DNA of 64,000 bases. Source: Auanema rhodensis. Lineage: Eukaryota; Nematoda; Chromadorea; Rhabditida; Rhabditidae. The number at the start of each line of letters is the position of its first letter. The stretch's first letter is position 1. Under the pieces are notes generated by a model that did not search any database, was not told where the DNA came from, and saw only the letters and a program-made list of their open reading frames with translations. Shown in pieces: positions 11,232 through 25,622 of this stretch. The DNA lies in contig OZ059894.1 of NCBI GenBank assembly GCA_964057225.1, positions 20,428,476 to 20,492,475 on the forward strand. The letters run 5' to 3'. The position numbers and the translations under genes were made by a program.

Positions 11232-12986
11232 AACACAGATCGACGCAGCTTAAGAATCCGCATCAAATGCACTATACTACATTGAGAAACGCTTAATACA
11301 AAAATTAGTTATGATCGTTTGAAAAATGATGCATTACTGTATGTTGAGTTTCCATGTACACTCAACATTGCTTCCAAAAACATTTTGACAAAAATTTTTT
11401 CGAAAAATTTCAAAATAATTTAGCAAAAAGTAGATGTTTTTAGATTCCTTCTTTCAAGGCAAAGACGATGGACAATGTTATTCAACGAAAAAAATAATTC
11501 TTCAGGGTGAAAATCGAGGATATAAGTGTGAACTTATATCAGTTGATATCTCGGTGCATTTTTAAGCTAGCGCAAATCTGATAACACAGAACGACGCAGC
11601 TTAAAAATCCGCATCGAATGCACTATACTACATTGAGAAACGCTTAATACAAAAATTAGTTATGATTGTTTGAAAAATGATGCATTAGTGTATGTTGAGT
11701 TTCCATGTACACTCAACATTGCTTCCAAAAACATTTTGACAAAAATTTTTTCGAAAAATTTCAAAATAAATTAGCAAAAAGTAGATGTTTTTAGATTCCT
11801 TTTTTCAAGGCAAAGACGATGGACAATGTTATTCAACTAAAAAATTAATTCTTCAGGGTGAAAATCGAGGATATAAGTGTGAACTTATATCAGTTGATAT
11901 CTCGGTGCATTTTTAAGCTAGCGCGAATCTGATAACACAGATCGACGCAGCTTAAGAATCCGCATCAAATGCACTATACTACATTGAGAAACGCTTAATA
12001 CAAAAATTAGTTATGATCGTTTGAAAAATGATGCATTAGTTTATGTTGAGTTTCCATGTACACTCAACATTGCTTCCAAAAACATTTTGACAAAAATTTT
12101 TTCGAAAAATTTCAAAATAAATTAGCAAAAAGTAGATGTTTTTAGATTCCTTTTTTCAAGGCAAAGACGATGGACAATGTTATTCAACGAAAAAATTAAT
12201 TCTTCAGGGTGAAAATCGAGGATATAAGTGTGAACTTATATCAGTTGATATCTCGGTGCATTTTTAAGCTAGCGCAAATCTGATAACACAGATCGACGCA
12301 GCTCAAAAATCCGCATCGAATGCACTATACTACATTGAGAAACGCTTAATACAAAAATTAGTTATGATCGTTTGAAAAATGATGCATTAGTTTATGTTGA
12401 GTTTCCATGTACACTCAACATTGCTTCCAAAAACATTTTGACAAAAATTTTTTCGAAAAATTTCAAAATAAATTAGCAAAAAGTAGATGTTTTTAGATTC
12501 CTTTTTTCAAGGCAAAGACGATAGACAATGTAATTCAACTAAAAAATTAATTCTTCAGGGTGAAAATCGAGGATATAAGTGTGAACTTATATCAGTTGAT
12601 ATCTCGGTGCATTTTTAAGCTAGCGCGAATCTGATAACACAGATCGACGCAGCTTAAAAATCCGCATCGAATGCACTATACTACATTGAGAAACGCTTAA
12701 TACAAAAATTAGTTATGATCGTTTGAAAAATGATCCATTAGTGTATGTTGAGTTTCCATGTACACTCAACATTGCTTCCAAAAACATTTTGACAAAAATT
12801 TTTTCGAAAAATTTCAAAATAAATTAGCAAAAAGTAGATGTTTTTAGATTCCTTTTTTCAAGGCAAAGACGATGGACAATGTTATTCAACTAAAAAATTA
12901 ATTCTTCAGGGTGAAAATCGAGGATATAAGTGTGAACTTATATCAGTTGATATCTCGGTGCATTTTTAAGCTAGCGCGAATGTGAT
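11232..12986. repeat. Five-unit higher-order block a (1,755 bp)
   Basis: Order of unit types: A23G-start unit with G106C, A188T and T220C; T9A/C85T unit; A23G-start unit with T at 108; T20C unit with G239A and T248A; G100C unit ending in GAATGTG. I noticed no difference from 18954-20708, which is 7,722 bp (22 units) downstream, although 1,755 bp blocks of related types lie between them. Confidence 0.75.
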
Positions 12987-14741
12987 AACACAGATCGACG
13001 CAGCTTAAGAATCCGCATCAAATGCACTATACTACATTGAGAAACGCTTAATACAAAAATTAGTTATGATCGTTTGAAAAATGATGCATTACTGTATGTT
13101 GAGTTTCCATGTACACTCAACATTGCTTCCAAAAACATTTTGACAAAAATTTTTTCGAAAAATTTCAGAATAAATTAGCAAAAAGTAGATGTTTTTAGAT
13201 TCCTTTTTTCAAGGCAAAGACGATGGACAATGTTATTCAACGAAAAAATTAATTCTTCAGGGTGAAAATCGAGGATATAAGTGTGAACTTATATCAGTTG
13301 ATATCTCGGTGCATTTTTAAGCTAGCGCAAATCTGATAACACAGAACGACGCAGCTTAAAAATCCGCATCGAATGCACTATACTACATTGAGAAACGCTT
13401 AATACAAAAATTAGTTATGATTGTTTGAAAAATGATGCATTAGTGTATGTTGAGTTTCCATGTACACTCAACATTGCTTCCAAAAACATTTTGACAAAAA
13501 TTTTTTCGAAAAATTTCAAAATAAATTAGCAAAAAGTAGATGTTTTTAGATTCCTTTTTTCAAGGCAAAGACGATGGACAATGTTATTCAACTAAAAAAT
13601 TAATTCTTCAGGGTGAAAATCGAGGATATAAGTGTGAACTTATATCAGTTGATATCTCGGTGCATTTTTAAGCTAGCGCGAATCTGATAACACAGATCGA
13701 CGCAGCTTAAGAATCCGCATCAAATGCACTATACTACATTGAGAAACGCTTAATACAAAAATTAGTTATGATCGTTTGAAAAATGATGCATTAGTTTATG
13801 TTGAGTTTCCATGTACACTCAACATTGCTTCCAAAAACATTTTGACAAAAATTTTTTCGAAAAATTTCAAAATAAATTAGCAAAAAGTAGATGTTTTTAG
13901 ATTCCTTTTTTCAAGGCAAAGACGATGGACAATGTTATTCAACGAAAAAATTAATTCTTCAGGGTGAAAATCGAGGATATAAGTGTGAACTTATATCAGT
14001 TGATATCTCGGTGCATTTTTAAGCTAGCGCAAATCTGATAACACATATCGACGCAGCTTAAAAATCCGCATCGAATGCACTATACTACATTGAGAAACGC
14101 TTAATACAAAAATTAGTTATGATTGTTTGAAAAATGATGCATTAGTGTATGTTGAGTTTCCATGTACACTCAACATTGCTTCCAAAAACATTTTGACAAA
14201 AATTTTTTCGAAAAATTTCAAAATAAATTAGCAAAAAGTAGATGTTTTTAGATTCCTTTTTTCAAGGCAAAGACGATAGACAATGTAATTCAACTAAAAA
14301 ATTAATTCTTCAGGGTGAAAATCGAGGATATAAGTGTGAACTTATATCAGTTGATATCTCGGTGCATTTTTAAGCTAGCGCGAATCTGATAACACAGATC
14401 GACGCAGCTTAAAAATCCGCATCGAATGCACTATACTACATTGAGAAACGCTTAATACAAAAATTAGTTATGATCGTTTGAAAAATGATCCATTAGTGTA
14501 TGTTGAGTTTCCATGTACACTCAACATTGCTTCCAAAAACATTTTGACAAAAATTTTTTCGAAAAATTTCAAAATAAATTAGCAAAAAGTAGATGTTTTT
14601 AGATTCCTTTTTTCAAGGCAAAGACGATGGACAATGTTATTCAACTAAAAAATTAATTCTTCAGGGTGAAAATCGAGGATATAAGTGTGAACTTATATCA
14701 GTTGATATCTCGGTGCATTTTTAAGCTAGCGCGAATGTGAT
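12987..14741. repeat. Five-unit higher-order block b (1,755 bp)
   Basis: Same order of types as block a, except that the first unit has A182G in place of the A188T/T220C pair, and the fourth (14040) is a mosaic with G7T and C85T at its start but G239A and T248A at its end, as in the T20C type. That fourth unit looks like an exchange product between two unit types. Confidence 0.7.
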
Positions 14742-17198
14742 AACACAGATCGACGCAGCTTAAGAATCCGCATCAAATGCACTATACTACATTGAGAAAC
14801 GCTTAATACAAAAATTAGTTATGATCGTTTGAAAAATGATGCATTACTGTATGTTGAGTTTCCATGTACACTCAACATTGCTTCCAAAAACATTTTGACA
14901 AAAATTTTTTCGAAAAATTTCAGAATAAATTAGCAAAAAGTAGATGTTTTTAGATTCCTTTTTTCAAGGCAAAGACGATGGACAATGTTATTCAACGAAA
15001 AAATTAATTCTTCAGGGTGAAAATCGAGGATATAAGTGTGAACTTATATCAGTTGATATCTCGGTGCATTTTTAAGCTAGCGCAAATCTGATAACACAGA
15101 ACGACGCAGCTTAAAAATCCGCATCGAATGCACTATACTACATTGAGAAACGCTTAATACAAAAATTAGTTATGATTGTTTGAAAAATGATGCATTAGTG
15201 TATGTTGAGTTTCCATGTACACTCAACATTGCTTCCAAAAACATTTTGACAAAAATTTTTTCGAAAAATTTCAAAATAAATTAGCAAAAAGTAGATGTTT
15301 TTAGATTCCTTTTTTCAAGGCAAAGACGATGGACAATGTTATTCAACTAAAAAATTAATTCTTCAGGGTGAAAATCGAGGATATAAGTGTGAACTTATAT
15401 CAGTTGATATCTCGGTGCATTTTTAAGCTAGCGCGAATCTGATAACACAGATCGACGCAGCTTAAGAATCCGCATCAAATGCACTATACTACATTGAGAA
15501 ACGCTTAATACAAAAATTAGTTATGATCGTTTGAAAAATGATGCATTAGTTTATGTTGAGTTTCCATGTACACTCAACATTGCTTCCAAAAACATTTTGA
15601 CAAAAATTTTTTCGAAAAATTTCAAAATAAATTAGCAAAAAGTAGATGTTTTTAGATTCCTTTTTTCAAGGCAAAGACGATGGACAATGTTATTCAACGA
15701 AAAAATTAATTCTTCAGGGTGAAAATCGAGGATATAAGTGTGAACTTATATCAGTTGATATCTCGGTGCATTTTTAAGCTAGCGCAAATCTGATAACACA
15801 TATCGACGCAGCTTAAAAATCCGCATCGAATGCACTATACTACATTGAGAAACGCTGAATACAAAAATTAGTTATGATCGTTTGAAAAATGATGCATTAC
15901 TGTATGTTGAGTTTCCATGTACACTCAACATTGCTTCCAAAAACATTTTGACAAAAATTTTTTCGAAAAATTTCAGAATAAATTAGCAAAAAGTAGATGT
16001 TTTTAGATTCCTTTTTTCAAGGCAAAGACGATGGACAATGTTATTCAACGAAAAAATTAATTCTTCAGGGTGAAAATCGAGGATATAAGTGTGAACTTAT
16101 ATCAGTTGATATCTCGGTGCATTTTTAAGCTAGCGCAAATCTGATAACACAGATCGACGCAGCTTAAAAATCCGCATCGAATGCACTATACTACATTGAG
16201 AAACGCTTAATACAAAAATTAGTTATGATCGTTTGAAAAATGATGCATTAGTGTATGTTGAGTTTCCATGTACACTCAACATTGCTTCCAAAAACATTTT
16301 GACAAAAATTTTTTCGAAAAATTTCAAAATAAATTAGCAAAAAGTAGATGTTTTTAGATTCCTTTTTTCAAGGCAAAGACGATGGACAATGTTATTCAAC
16401 GAAAAAATTAATTCTTCAGGGTGAAAATCGAGGATATAAGTGTAAACTTATATCAGTTGATATCTCGGTGCATTTTTAAGCTAGCGCAAATCTGATAACA
16501 CAGATCGACGCAGCTCAAAAATCCGCATCGAATGCACTATACTACATTGAGAAACGCTTAATACAAAAATTAGTTATGATCGTTTGAAAAATGATGCATT
16601 AGTTTATGTTGAGTTTCCATGTACACTCAACATTGCTTCCAAAAACATTTTGACAAAAATTTTTTCGAAAAATTTCAAAATAAATTAGCAAAAAGTAGAT
16701 GTTTTTAGATTCCTTTTTTCAAGGCAAAGACGATAGACAATGTAATTCAACTAAAAAATTAATTCTTCAGGGTGAAAATCGAGGATATAAGTGTGAACTT
16801 ATATCAGTTGATATCTCGGTGCATTTTTAAGCTAGCGCGAATCTGATAACACAGATCGACGCAGCTTAAAAATCCGCATCGAATGCACTATACTACATTG
16901 AGAAACGCTTAATACAAAAATTAGTTATGATCGTTTGAAAAATGATCCATTAGTGTATGTTGAGTTTCCATGTACACTCAACATTGCTTCCAAAAACATT
17001 TTGACAAAAATTTTTTCGAAAAATTTCAAAATAAATTAGCAAAAAGTAGATGTTTTTAGATTCCTTTTTTCAAGGCAAAGACGATGGACAATGTTATTCA
17101 ACTAAAAAATTAATTCTTCAGGGTGAAAATCGAGGATATAAGTGTGAACTTATATCAGTTGATATCTCGGTGCATTTTTAAGCTAGCGCGAATCTGAT
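14742..17198. repeat. Seven-unit higher-order block, first copy (2,457 bp)
   Basis: The first three units repeat the first three of block b; then come a G7T/T63G/G106C/A182G unit, a G299A unit, a T20C unit and a G100C unit ending GAATCTG. The same order recurs at 20709-23165, 5,967 bp downstream. The clearest difference between copies is the fifth unit (16146 versus 22113), which differs at positions 9 and 108. Confidence 0.75.
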
Positions 17199-18953
17199 AA
17201 CACAGATCGACGCAGCTTAAGAATCCGCATCAAATGCACTATACTACATTGAGAAACGCTTAATACAAAAATTAGTTATGATCGTTTGAAAAATGATGCA
17301 TTAGTTTATGTTGAGTTTCCATGTACACTCAACATTGCTTCCAAAAACATTTTGACAAAAATTTTTTCGAAAAATTTCAAAATAAATTAGCAAAAAGTAG
17401 ATGTTTTTAGATTCCTTTTTTTAAGGCAAAGACGATGGACAATGTTATTCAACGAAAAAATTAATTCTTCAGGGTGAAAATCGAGGATATAAGTGTGAAC
17501 TTATATCAGTTGATATCTCGGTGCATTTTTAAGCTAGCGCAAATCTGATAACACATATCGACGCAGCTTAAAAATCCGCATCGAATGCACTATACTACAT
17601 TGAGAAACGCTGAATACAAAAATTAGTTATGATCGTTTGAAAAATGATGCATTACTGTATGTTGAGTTTCCATGTACACTCAACATTGCTTCCAAAAACA
17701 TTTTGACAAAAATTTTTTCGAAAAATTTCAGAATAAATTAGCAAAAAGTAGATGTTTTTAGATTCCTTTTTTCAAGGCAAAGACGATGGACAATGTTATT
17801 CAACGAAAAAATTAATTCTTCAGGGTGAAAATCGAGGATATAAGTGTGAACTTATATCAGTTGATATCTCGGTGCATTTTTAAGCTAGCGCAAATCTGAT
17901 AACACAGAACGACGCAGCTTAAAAATCCGCATCGAATGCACTATACTACATTGAGAAACGCTTAATACAAAAATTAGTTATGATTGTTTGAAAAATGATG
18001 CATTAGTGTATGTTGAGTTTCCATGTACACTCAACATTGCTTCCAAAAACATTTTGACAAAAATTTTTTCGAAAAATTTCAAAATAAATTAGCAAAAAGT
18101 AGATGTTTTTAGATTCCTTTTTTCAAGGCAAAGACGATGGACAATGTTATTCAACGAAAAAATTAATTCTTCAGGGTGAAAATCGAGGATATAAGTGTAA
18201 ACTTATATCAGTTGATATCTCGGTGCATTTTTAAGCTAGCGCAAATCTGATAACACAGATCGACGCAGCTTAAAAATCCGCATCGAATGCACTATACTAC
18301 ATTGAGAAACGCTTAATACAAAAATTAGTTATGATCGTTTGAAAAATGATGCATTAGTTTATGTTGAGTTTCCATGTACACTCAACATTGCTTCCAAAAA
18401 CATTTTGACAAAAATTTTTTCGAAAAATTTCAAAATAAATTAGCAAAAAGTAGATGTTTTTAGATTCCTTTTTTCAAGGCAAAGACGATAGACAATGTTA
18501 TTCAACTAAAAAATTAATTCTTCAGGGTGAAAATCGAGGATATAAGTGTGAACTTATATCAGTTGATATCTCGGTGCATTTTTAAGCTAGCGCGAATCTA
18601 ATAACACAGATCGACGCAGCTTAAAAATCCGCATCGAATGCACTATACTACATTGAGAAACGCTTAATACAAAAATTAGTTATGATCGTTTGAAAAATGA
18701 TCCATTAGTGTATGTTGAGTTTCCATGTACACTCAACATTGCTTCCAAAAACATTTTGACAAAAATTTTTTCGAAAAATTTCAAAATAAATTAGCAAAAA
18801 GTAGATGTTTTTAGATTCCTTTTTTCAAGGCAAAGACGATGGACAATGTTATTCAACTAAAAAATTAATTCTTCAGGGTGAAAATCGAGGATATAAGTGT
18901 GAACTTATATCAGTTGATATCTCGGTGCATTTTTAAGCTAGCGCGAATGTGAT
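17199..18953. repeat. Five-unit block with the C224T marker, first copy
   Basis: The first unit has C224T, giving a seven-T run (about 17416-17422), and the fourth ends in GAATCTAAT (G349A). Both rare changes recur at 23166-24569 at an offset of exactly 17 units (5,967 bp). The block ends with a G100C/C347G unit at 18603. Confidence 0.75.
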
Positions 18954-20708
18954 AACACAGATCGACGCAGCTTAAGAATCCGCATCAAATGCACTATACT
19001 ACATTGAGAAACGCTTAATACAAAAATTAGTTATGATCGTTTGAAAAATGATGCATTACTGTATGTTGAGTTTCCATGTACACTCAACATTGCTTCCAAA
19101 AACATTTTGACAAAAATTTTTTCGAAAAATTTCAAAATAATTTAGCAAAAAGTAGATGTTTTTAGATTCCTTCTTTCAAGGCAAAGACGATGGACAATGT
19201 TATTCAACGAAAAAAATAATTCTTCAGGGTGAAAATCGAGGATATAAGTGTGAACTTATATCAGTTGATATCTCGGTGCATTTTTAAGCTAGCGCAAATC
19301 TGATAACACAGAACGACGCAGCTTAAAAATCCGCATCGAATGCACTATACTACATTGAGAAACGCTTAATACAAAAATTAGTTATGATTGTTTGAAAAAT
19401 GATGCATTAGTGTATGTTGAGTTTCCATGTACACTCAACATTGCTTCCAAAAACATTTTGACAAAAATTTTTTCGAAAAATTTCAAAATAAATTAGCAAA
19501 AAGTAGATGTTTTTAGATTCCTTTTTTCAAGGCAAAGACGATGGACAATGTTATTCAACTAAAAAATTAATTCTTCAGGGTGAAAATCGAGGATATAAGT
19601 GTGAACTTATATCAGTTGATATCTCGGTGCATTTTTAAGCTAGCGCGAATCTGATAACACAGATCGACGCAGCTTAAGAATCCGCATCAAATGCACTATA
19701 CTACATTGAGAAACGCTTAATACAAAAATTAGTTATGATCGTTTGAAAAATGATGCATTAGTTTATGTTGAGTTTCCATGTACACTCAACATTGCTTCCA
19801 AAAACATTTTGACAAAAATTTTTTCGAAAAATTTCAAAATAAATTAGCAAAAAGTAGATGTTTTTAGATTCCTTTTTTCAAGGCAAAGACGATGGACAAT
19901 GTTATTCAACGAAAAAATTAATTCTTCAGGGTGAAAATCGAGGATATAAGTGTGAACTTATATCAGTTGATATCTCGGTGCATTTTTAAGCTAGCGCAAA
20001 TCTGATAACACAGATCGACGCAGCTCAAAAATCCGCATCGAATGCACTATACTACATTGAGAAACGCTTAATACAAAAATTAGTTATGATCGTTTGAAAA
20101 ATGATGCATTAGTTTATGTTGAGTTTCCATGTACACTCAACATTGCTTCCAAAAACATTTTGACAAAAATTTTTTCGAAAAATTTCAAAATAAATTAGCA
20201 AAAAGTAGATGTTTTTAGATTCCTTTTTTCAAGGCAAAGACGATAGACAATGTAATTCAACTAAAAAATTAATTCTTCAGGGTGAAAATCGAGGATATAA
20301 GTGTGAACTTATATCAGTTGATATCTCGGTGCATTTTTAAGCTAGCGCGAATCTGATAACACAGATCGACGCAGCTTAAAAATCCGCATCGAATGCACTA
20401 TACTACATTGAGAAACGCTTAATACAAAAATTAGTTATGATCGTTTGAAAAATGATCCATTAGTGTATGTTGAGTTTCCATGTACACTCAACATTGCTTC
20501 CAAAAACATTTTGACAAAAATTTTTTCGAAAAATTTCAAAATAAATTAGCAAAAAGTAGATGTTTTTAGATTCCTTTTTTCAAGGCAAAGACGATGGACA
20601 ATGTTATTCAACTAAAAAATTAATTCTTCAGGGTGAAAATCGAGGATATAAGTGTGAACTTATATCAGTTGATATCTCGGTGCATTTTTAAGCTAGCGCG
20701 AATGTGAT
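18954..20708. repeat. Five-unit higher-order block, copy of 11232-12986
   Basis: It carries the same five unit types in the same order as 11232-12986, including the A188T and T220C pair in its first unit, which is otherwise rare in this half of the window. It starts the second copy of the 17-unit super-repeat. Confidence 0.75.
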
Positions 20709-23165
20709 AACACAGATCGACGCAGCTTAAGAATCCGCATCAAATGCACTATACTACATTGAGAAACGCTTAATACAAAAATTAGTTATGATCGTTTGAA
20801 AAATGATGCATTACTGTATGTTGAGTTTCCATGTACACTCAACATTGCTTCCAAAAACATTTTGACAAAAATTTTTTCGAAAAATTTCAGAATAAATTAG
20901 CAAAAAGTAGATGTTTTTAGATTCCTTTTTTCAAGGCAAAGACGATGGACAATGTTATTCAACGAAAAAATTAATTCTTCAGGGTGAAAATCGAGGATAT
21001 AAGTGTGAACTTATATCAGTTGATATCTCGGTGCATTTTTAAGCTAGCGCAAATCTGATAACACAGAACGACGCAGCTTAAAAATCCGCATCGAATGCAC
21101 TATACTACATTGAGAAACGCTTAATACAAAAATTAGTTATGATTGTTTGAAAAATGATGCATTAGTGTATGTTGAGTTTCCATGTACACTCAACATTGCT
21201 TCCAAAAACATTTTGACAAAAATTTTTTCGAAAAATTTCAAAATAAATTAGCAAAAAGTAGATGTTTTTAGATTCCTTTTTTCAAGGCAAAGACGATGGA
21301 CAATGTTATTCAACTAAAAAATTAATTCTTCAGGGTGAAAATCGAGGATATAAGTGTGAACTTATATCAGTTGATATCTCGGTGCATTTTTAAGCTAGCG
21401 CGAATCTGATAACACAGATCGACGCAGCTTAAGAATCCGCATCAAATGCACTATACTACATTGAGAAACGCTTAATACAAAAATTAGTTATGATCGTTTG
21501 AAAAATGATGCATTAGTTTATGTTGAGTTTCCATGTACACTCAACATTGCTTCCAAAAACATTTTGACAAAAATTTTTTCGAAAAATTTCAAAATAAATT
21601 AGCAAAAAGTAGATGTTTTTAGATTCCTTTTTTCAAGGCAAAGACGATGGACAATGTTATTCAACGAAAAAATTAATTCTTCAGGGTGAAAATCGAGGAT
21701 ATAAGTGTGAACTTATATCAGTTGATATCTCGGTGCATTTTTAAGCTAGCGCAAATCTGATAACACATATCGACGCAGCTTAAAAATCCGCATCGAATGC
21801 ACTATACTACATTGAGAAACGCTGAATACAAAAATTAGTTATGATCGTTTGAAAAATGATGCATTACTGTATGTTGAGTTTCCATGTACACTCAACATTG
21901 CTTCCAAAAACATTTTGACAAAAATTTTTTCGAAAAATTTCAGAATAAATTAGCAAAAAGTAGATGTTTTTAGATTCCTTTTTTCAAGGCAAAGACGATG
22001 GACAATGTTATTCAACGAAAAAATTAATTCTTCAGGGTGAAAATCGAGGATATAAGTGTGAACTTATATCAGTTGATATCTCGGTGCATTTTTAAGCTAG
22101 CGCAAATCTGATAACACAGAACGACGCAGCTTAAAAATCCGCATCGAATGCACTATACTACATTGAGAAACGCTTAATACAAAAATTAGTTATGATCGTT
22201 TGAAAAATGATGCATTAGTTTATGTTGAGTTTCCATGTACACTCAACATTGCTTCCAAAAACATTTTGACAAAAATTTTTTCGAAAAATTTCAAAATAAA
22301 TTAGCAAAAAGTAGATGTTTTTAGATTCCTTTTTTCAAGGCAAAGACGATGGACAATGTTATTCAACGAAAAAATTAATTCTTCAGGGTGAAAATCGAGG
22401 ATATAAGTGTAAACTTATATCAGTTGATATCTCGGTGCATTTTTAAGCTAGCGCAAATCTGATAACACAGATCGACGCAGCTCAAAAATCCGCATCGAAT
22501 GCACTATACTACATTGAGAAACGCTTAATACAAAAATTAGTTATGATCGTTTGAAAAATGATGCATTAGTTTATGTTGAGTTTCCATGTACACTCAACAT
22601 TGCTTCCAAAAACATTTTGACAAAAATTTTTTCGAAAAATTTCAAAATAAATTAGCAAAAAGTAGATGTTTTTAGATTCCTTTTTTCAAGGCAAAGACGA
22701 TAGACAATGTAATTCAACTAAAAAATTAATTCTTCAGGGTGAAAATCGAGGATATAAGTGTGAACTTATATCAGTTGATATCTCGGTGCATTTTTAAGCT
22801 AGCGCGAATCTGATAACACAGATCGACGCAGCTTAAAAATCCGCATCGAATGCACTATACTACATTGAGAAACGCTTAATACAAAAATTAGTTATGATCG
22901 TTTGAAAAATGATCCATTAGTGTATGTTGAGTTTCCATGTACACTCAACATTGCTTCCAAAAACATTTTGACAAAAATTTTTTCGAAAAATTTCAAAATA
23001 AATTAGCAAAAAGTAGATGTTTTTAGATTCCTTTTTTCAAGGCAAAGACGATGGACAATGTTATTCAACTAAAAAATTAATTCTTCAGGGTGAAAATCGA
23101 GGATATAAGTGTGAACTTATATCAGTTGATATCTCGGTGCATTTTTAAGCTAGCGCGAATCTGAT
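20709..23165. repeat. Seven-unit higher-order block, second copy (2,457 bp)
   Basis: This repeats the order of 14742-17198. The unit at 22113 has T9A and T at 108 where its counterpart at 16146 has T at 9 and G at 108; the others looked the same by eye. Confidence 0.75.
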
Positions 23166-24920
23166 AACACAGATCGACGCAGCTTAAGAATCCGCATCAA
23201 ATGCACTATACTACATTGAGAAACGCTTAATACAAAAATTAGTTATGATCGTTTGAAAAATGATGCATTAGTTTATGTTGAGTTTCCATGTACACTCAAC
23301 ATTGCTTCCAAAAACATTTTGACAAAAATTTTTTCGAAAAATTTCAAAATAAATTAGCAAAAAGTAGATGTTTTTAGATTCCTTTTTTTAAGGCAAAGAC
23401 GATGGACAATGTTATTCAACGAAAAAATTAATTCTTCAGGGTGAAAATCGAGGATATAAGTGTGAACTTATATCAGTTGATATCTCGGTGCATTTTTAAG
23501 CTAGCGCAAATCTGATAACACATATCGACGCAGCTTAAAAATCCGCATCGAATGCACTATACTACATTGAGAAACGCTGAATACAAAAATTAGTTATGAT
23601 CGTTTGAAAAATGATGCATTACTGTATGTTGAGTTTCCATGTACACTCAACATTGCTTCCAAAAACATTTTGACAAAAATTTTTTCGAAAAATTTCAGAA
23701 TAAATTAGCAAAAAGTAGATGTTTTTAGATTCCTTTTTTCAAGGCAAAGACGATGGACAATGTTATTCAACGAAAAAATTAATTCTTCAGGGTGAAAATC
23801 GAGGATATAAGTGTGAACTTATATCAGTTGATATCTCGGTGCATTTTTAAGCTAGCGCAAATCTGATAACACAGAACGACGCAGCTTAAAAATCCGCATC
23901 GAATGCACTATACTACATTGAGAAACGCTTAATACAAAAATTAGTTATGATTGTTTGAAAAATGATGCATTAGTGTATGTTGAGTTTCCATGTACACTCA
24001 ACATTGCTTCCAAAAACATTTTGACAAAAATTTTTTCGAAAAATTTCAAAATAAATTAGCAAAAAGTAGATGTTTTTAGATTCCTTTTTTCAAGGCAAAG
24101 ACGATGGACAATGTTATTCAACGAAAAAATTAATTCTTCAGGGTGAAAATCGAGGATATAAGTGTAAACTTATATCAGTTGATATCTCGGTGCATTTTTA
24201 AGCTAGCGCAAATCTGATAACACAGATCGACGCAGCTTAAAAATCCGCATCGAATGCACTATACTACATTGAGAAACGCTTAATACAAAAATTAGTTATG
24301 ATCGTTTGAAAAATGATGCATTAGTTTATGTTGAGTTTCCATGTACACTCAACATTGCTTCCAAAAACATTTTGACAAAAATTTTTTCGAAAAATTTCAA
24401 AATAAATTAGCAAAAAGTAGATGTTTTTAGATTCCTTTTTTCAAGGCAAAGACGATAGACAATGTTATTCAACTAAAAAATTAATTCTTCAGGGTGAAAA
24501 TCGAGGATATAAGTGTGAACTTATATCAGTTGATATCTCGGTGCATTTTTAAGCTAGCGCGAATCTAATAACACAGATCGACGCAGCTTAAAAATCCGCA
24601 TCGAATGCACTATACTACATTGAGAAACGCTTAATACAAAAATTAGTTATGATCGTTTGAAAAATGATCCATTAGTGTATGTTGAGTTTCCATGTACACT
24701 CAACATTGCTTCCAAAAACATTTTAACAAAAATTTTTTCGAAAAATTTCAAAATAAATTAGCAAAAAGTAGATGTTTTTAGATTCCTTTTTTCAAGGCAA
24801 AGACGATAGACAATGTTATTCAACTAAAAAATTAATTCTTCAGGGTGAAAATCGAGGATATAAGTGTGAACTTATATCAGTTGATATCTCGGTGCATTTT
24901 TAAGATAGCGCGAATCTAAT
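23166..24920. repeat. Five-unit block with the C224T marker, second copy
   Basis: Matches 17199-18953 through the first four units, including C224T (near 23389) and the GAATCTAAT ending. The fifth unit, at 24570, has diverged: it carries G156A and G239A and a private C336A that destroys the NheI site near 24904. It therefore also belongs to the triplet described at 24570-25622. Confidence 0.7.
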
Positions 24921-25622
24921 AACACAGATCGACGCAGCTTAAAAATCCGCATCGAATGCACTATACTACATTGAGAAACGCTTAATACAAAAATTAGTTA
25001 TGATCGTTTGAAAAATGATCCATTAGTGTATGTTGAGTTTCCATGTACACTCAACATTGCTTCCAAAAACATTTTAACAAAAATTTTTTCGAAAAATTTC
25101 AAAATAAATTAGCAAAAAGTAGATGTTTTTAGATTCCTTCTTTCAAGGCAAAGACGATGGACAATGTTATTCAACGAAAAATTTAATTCTTCAGGGTGAA
25201 AATCGAGGATATAAGTGTGAACTTATATCAGTTGATATCTCGGTGCATTTTTAAGCTAGCGCGAATCTAATAACACAGATCGACGCAGCTTAAAAATCCG
25301 CATCGAATGCACTATACTACATTGAGAAACGCTTAATACAAAAATTAGTTATGATCGTTTGAAAAATGATCCATTAGTGTATGTTGAGTTTCCATGTACA
25401 CTCAACATTGCTTCCAAAAACATTTTAACAAAAATTTTTTCGAAAAATTTCAAGATAAATTAGCAAAAAGTAGATGTTTTTAGATTCCTTCTTTCAAGGC
25501 AAAGACGATGGACAATGTTATTCAACGAAAAAATTAATTCTTCAGGGTGAAAATCGAGGATATAAGTGTGAACTTATATCAGTTGATATCTCGGTGCATT
25601 TTTAAGCTAGCGCAAATCTGAT
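24570..25622. repeat. Local triplet of G100C/G156A units
   Basis: Three adjacent units (24570, 24921, 25272) share G100C and G156A (TTTTAACAAAA); G156A was not seen elsewhere. The first two end in CTAAT, copying the ending of the unit at 24219. The second and third have T220C. The pattern suggests very local amplification of one recently mutated unit, at the end of the 17-unit super-repeat. Confidence 0.7.
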
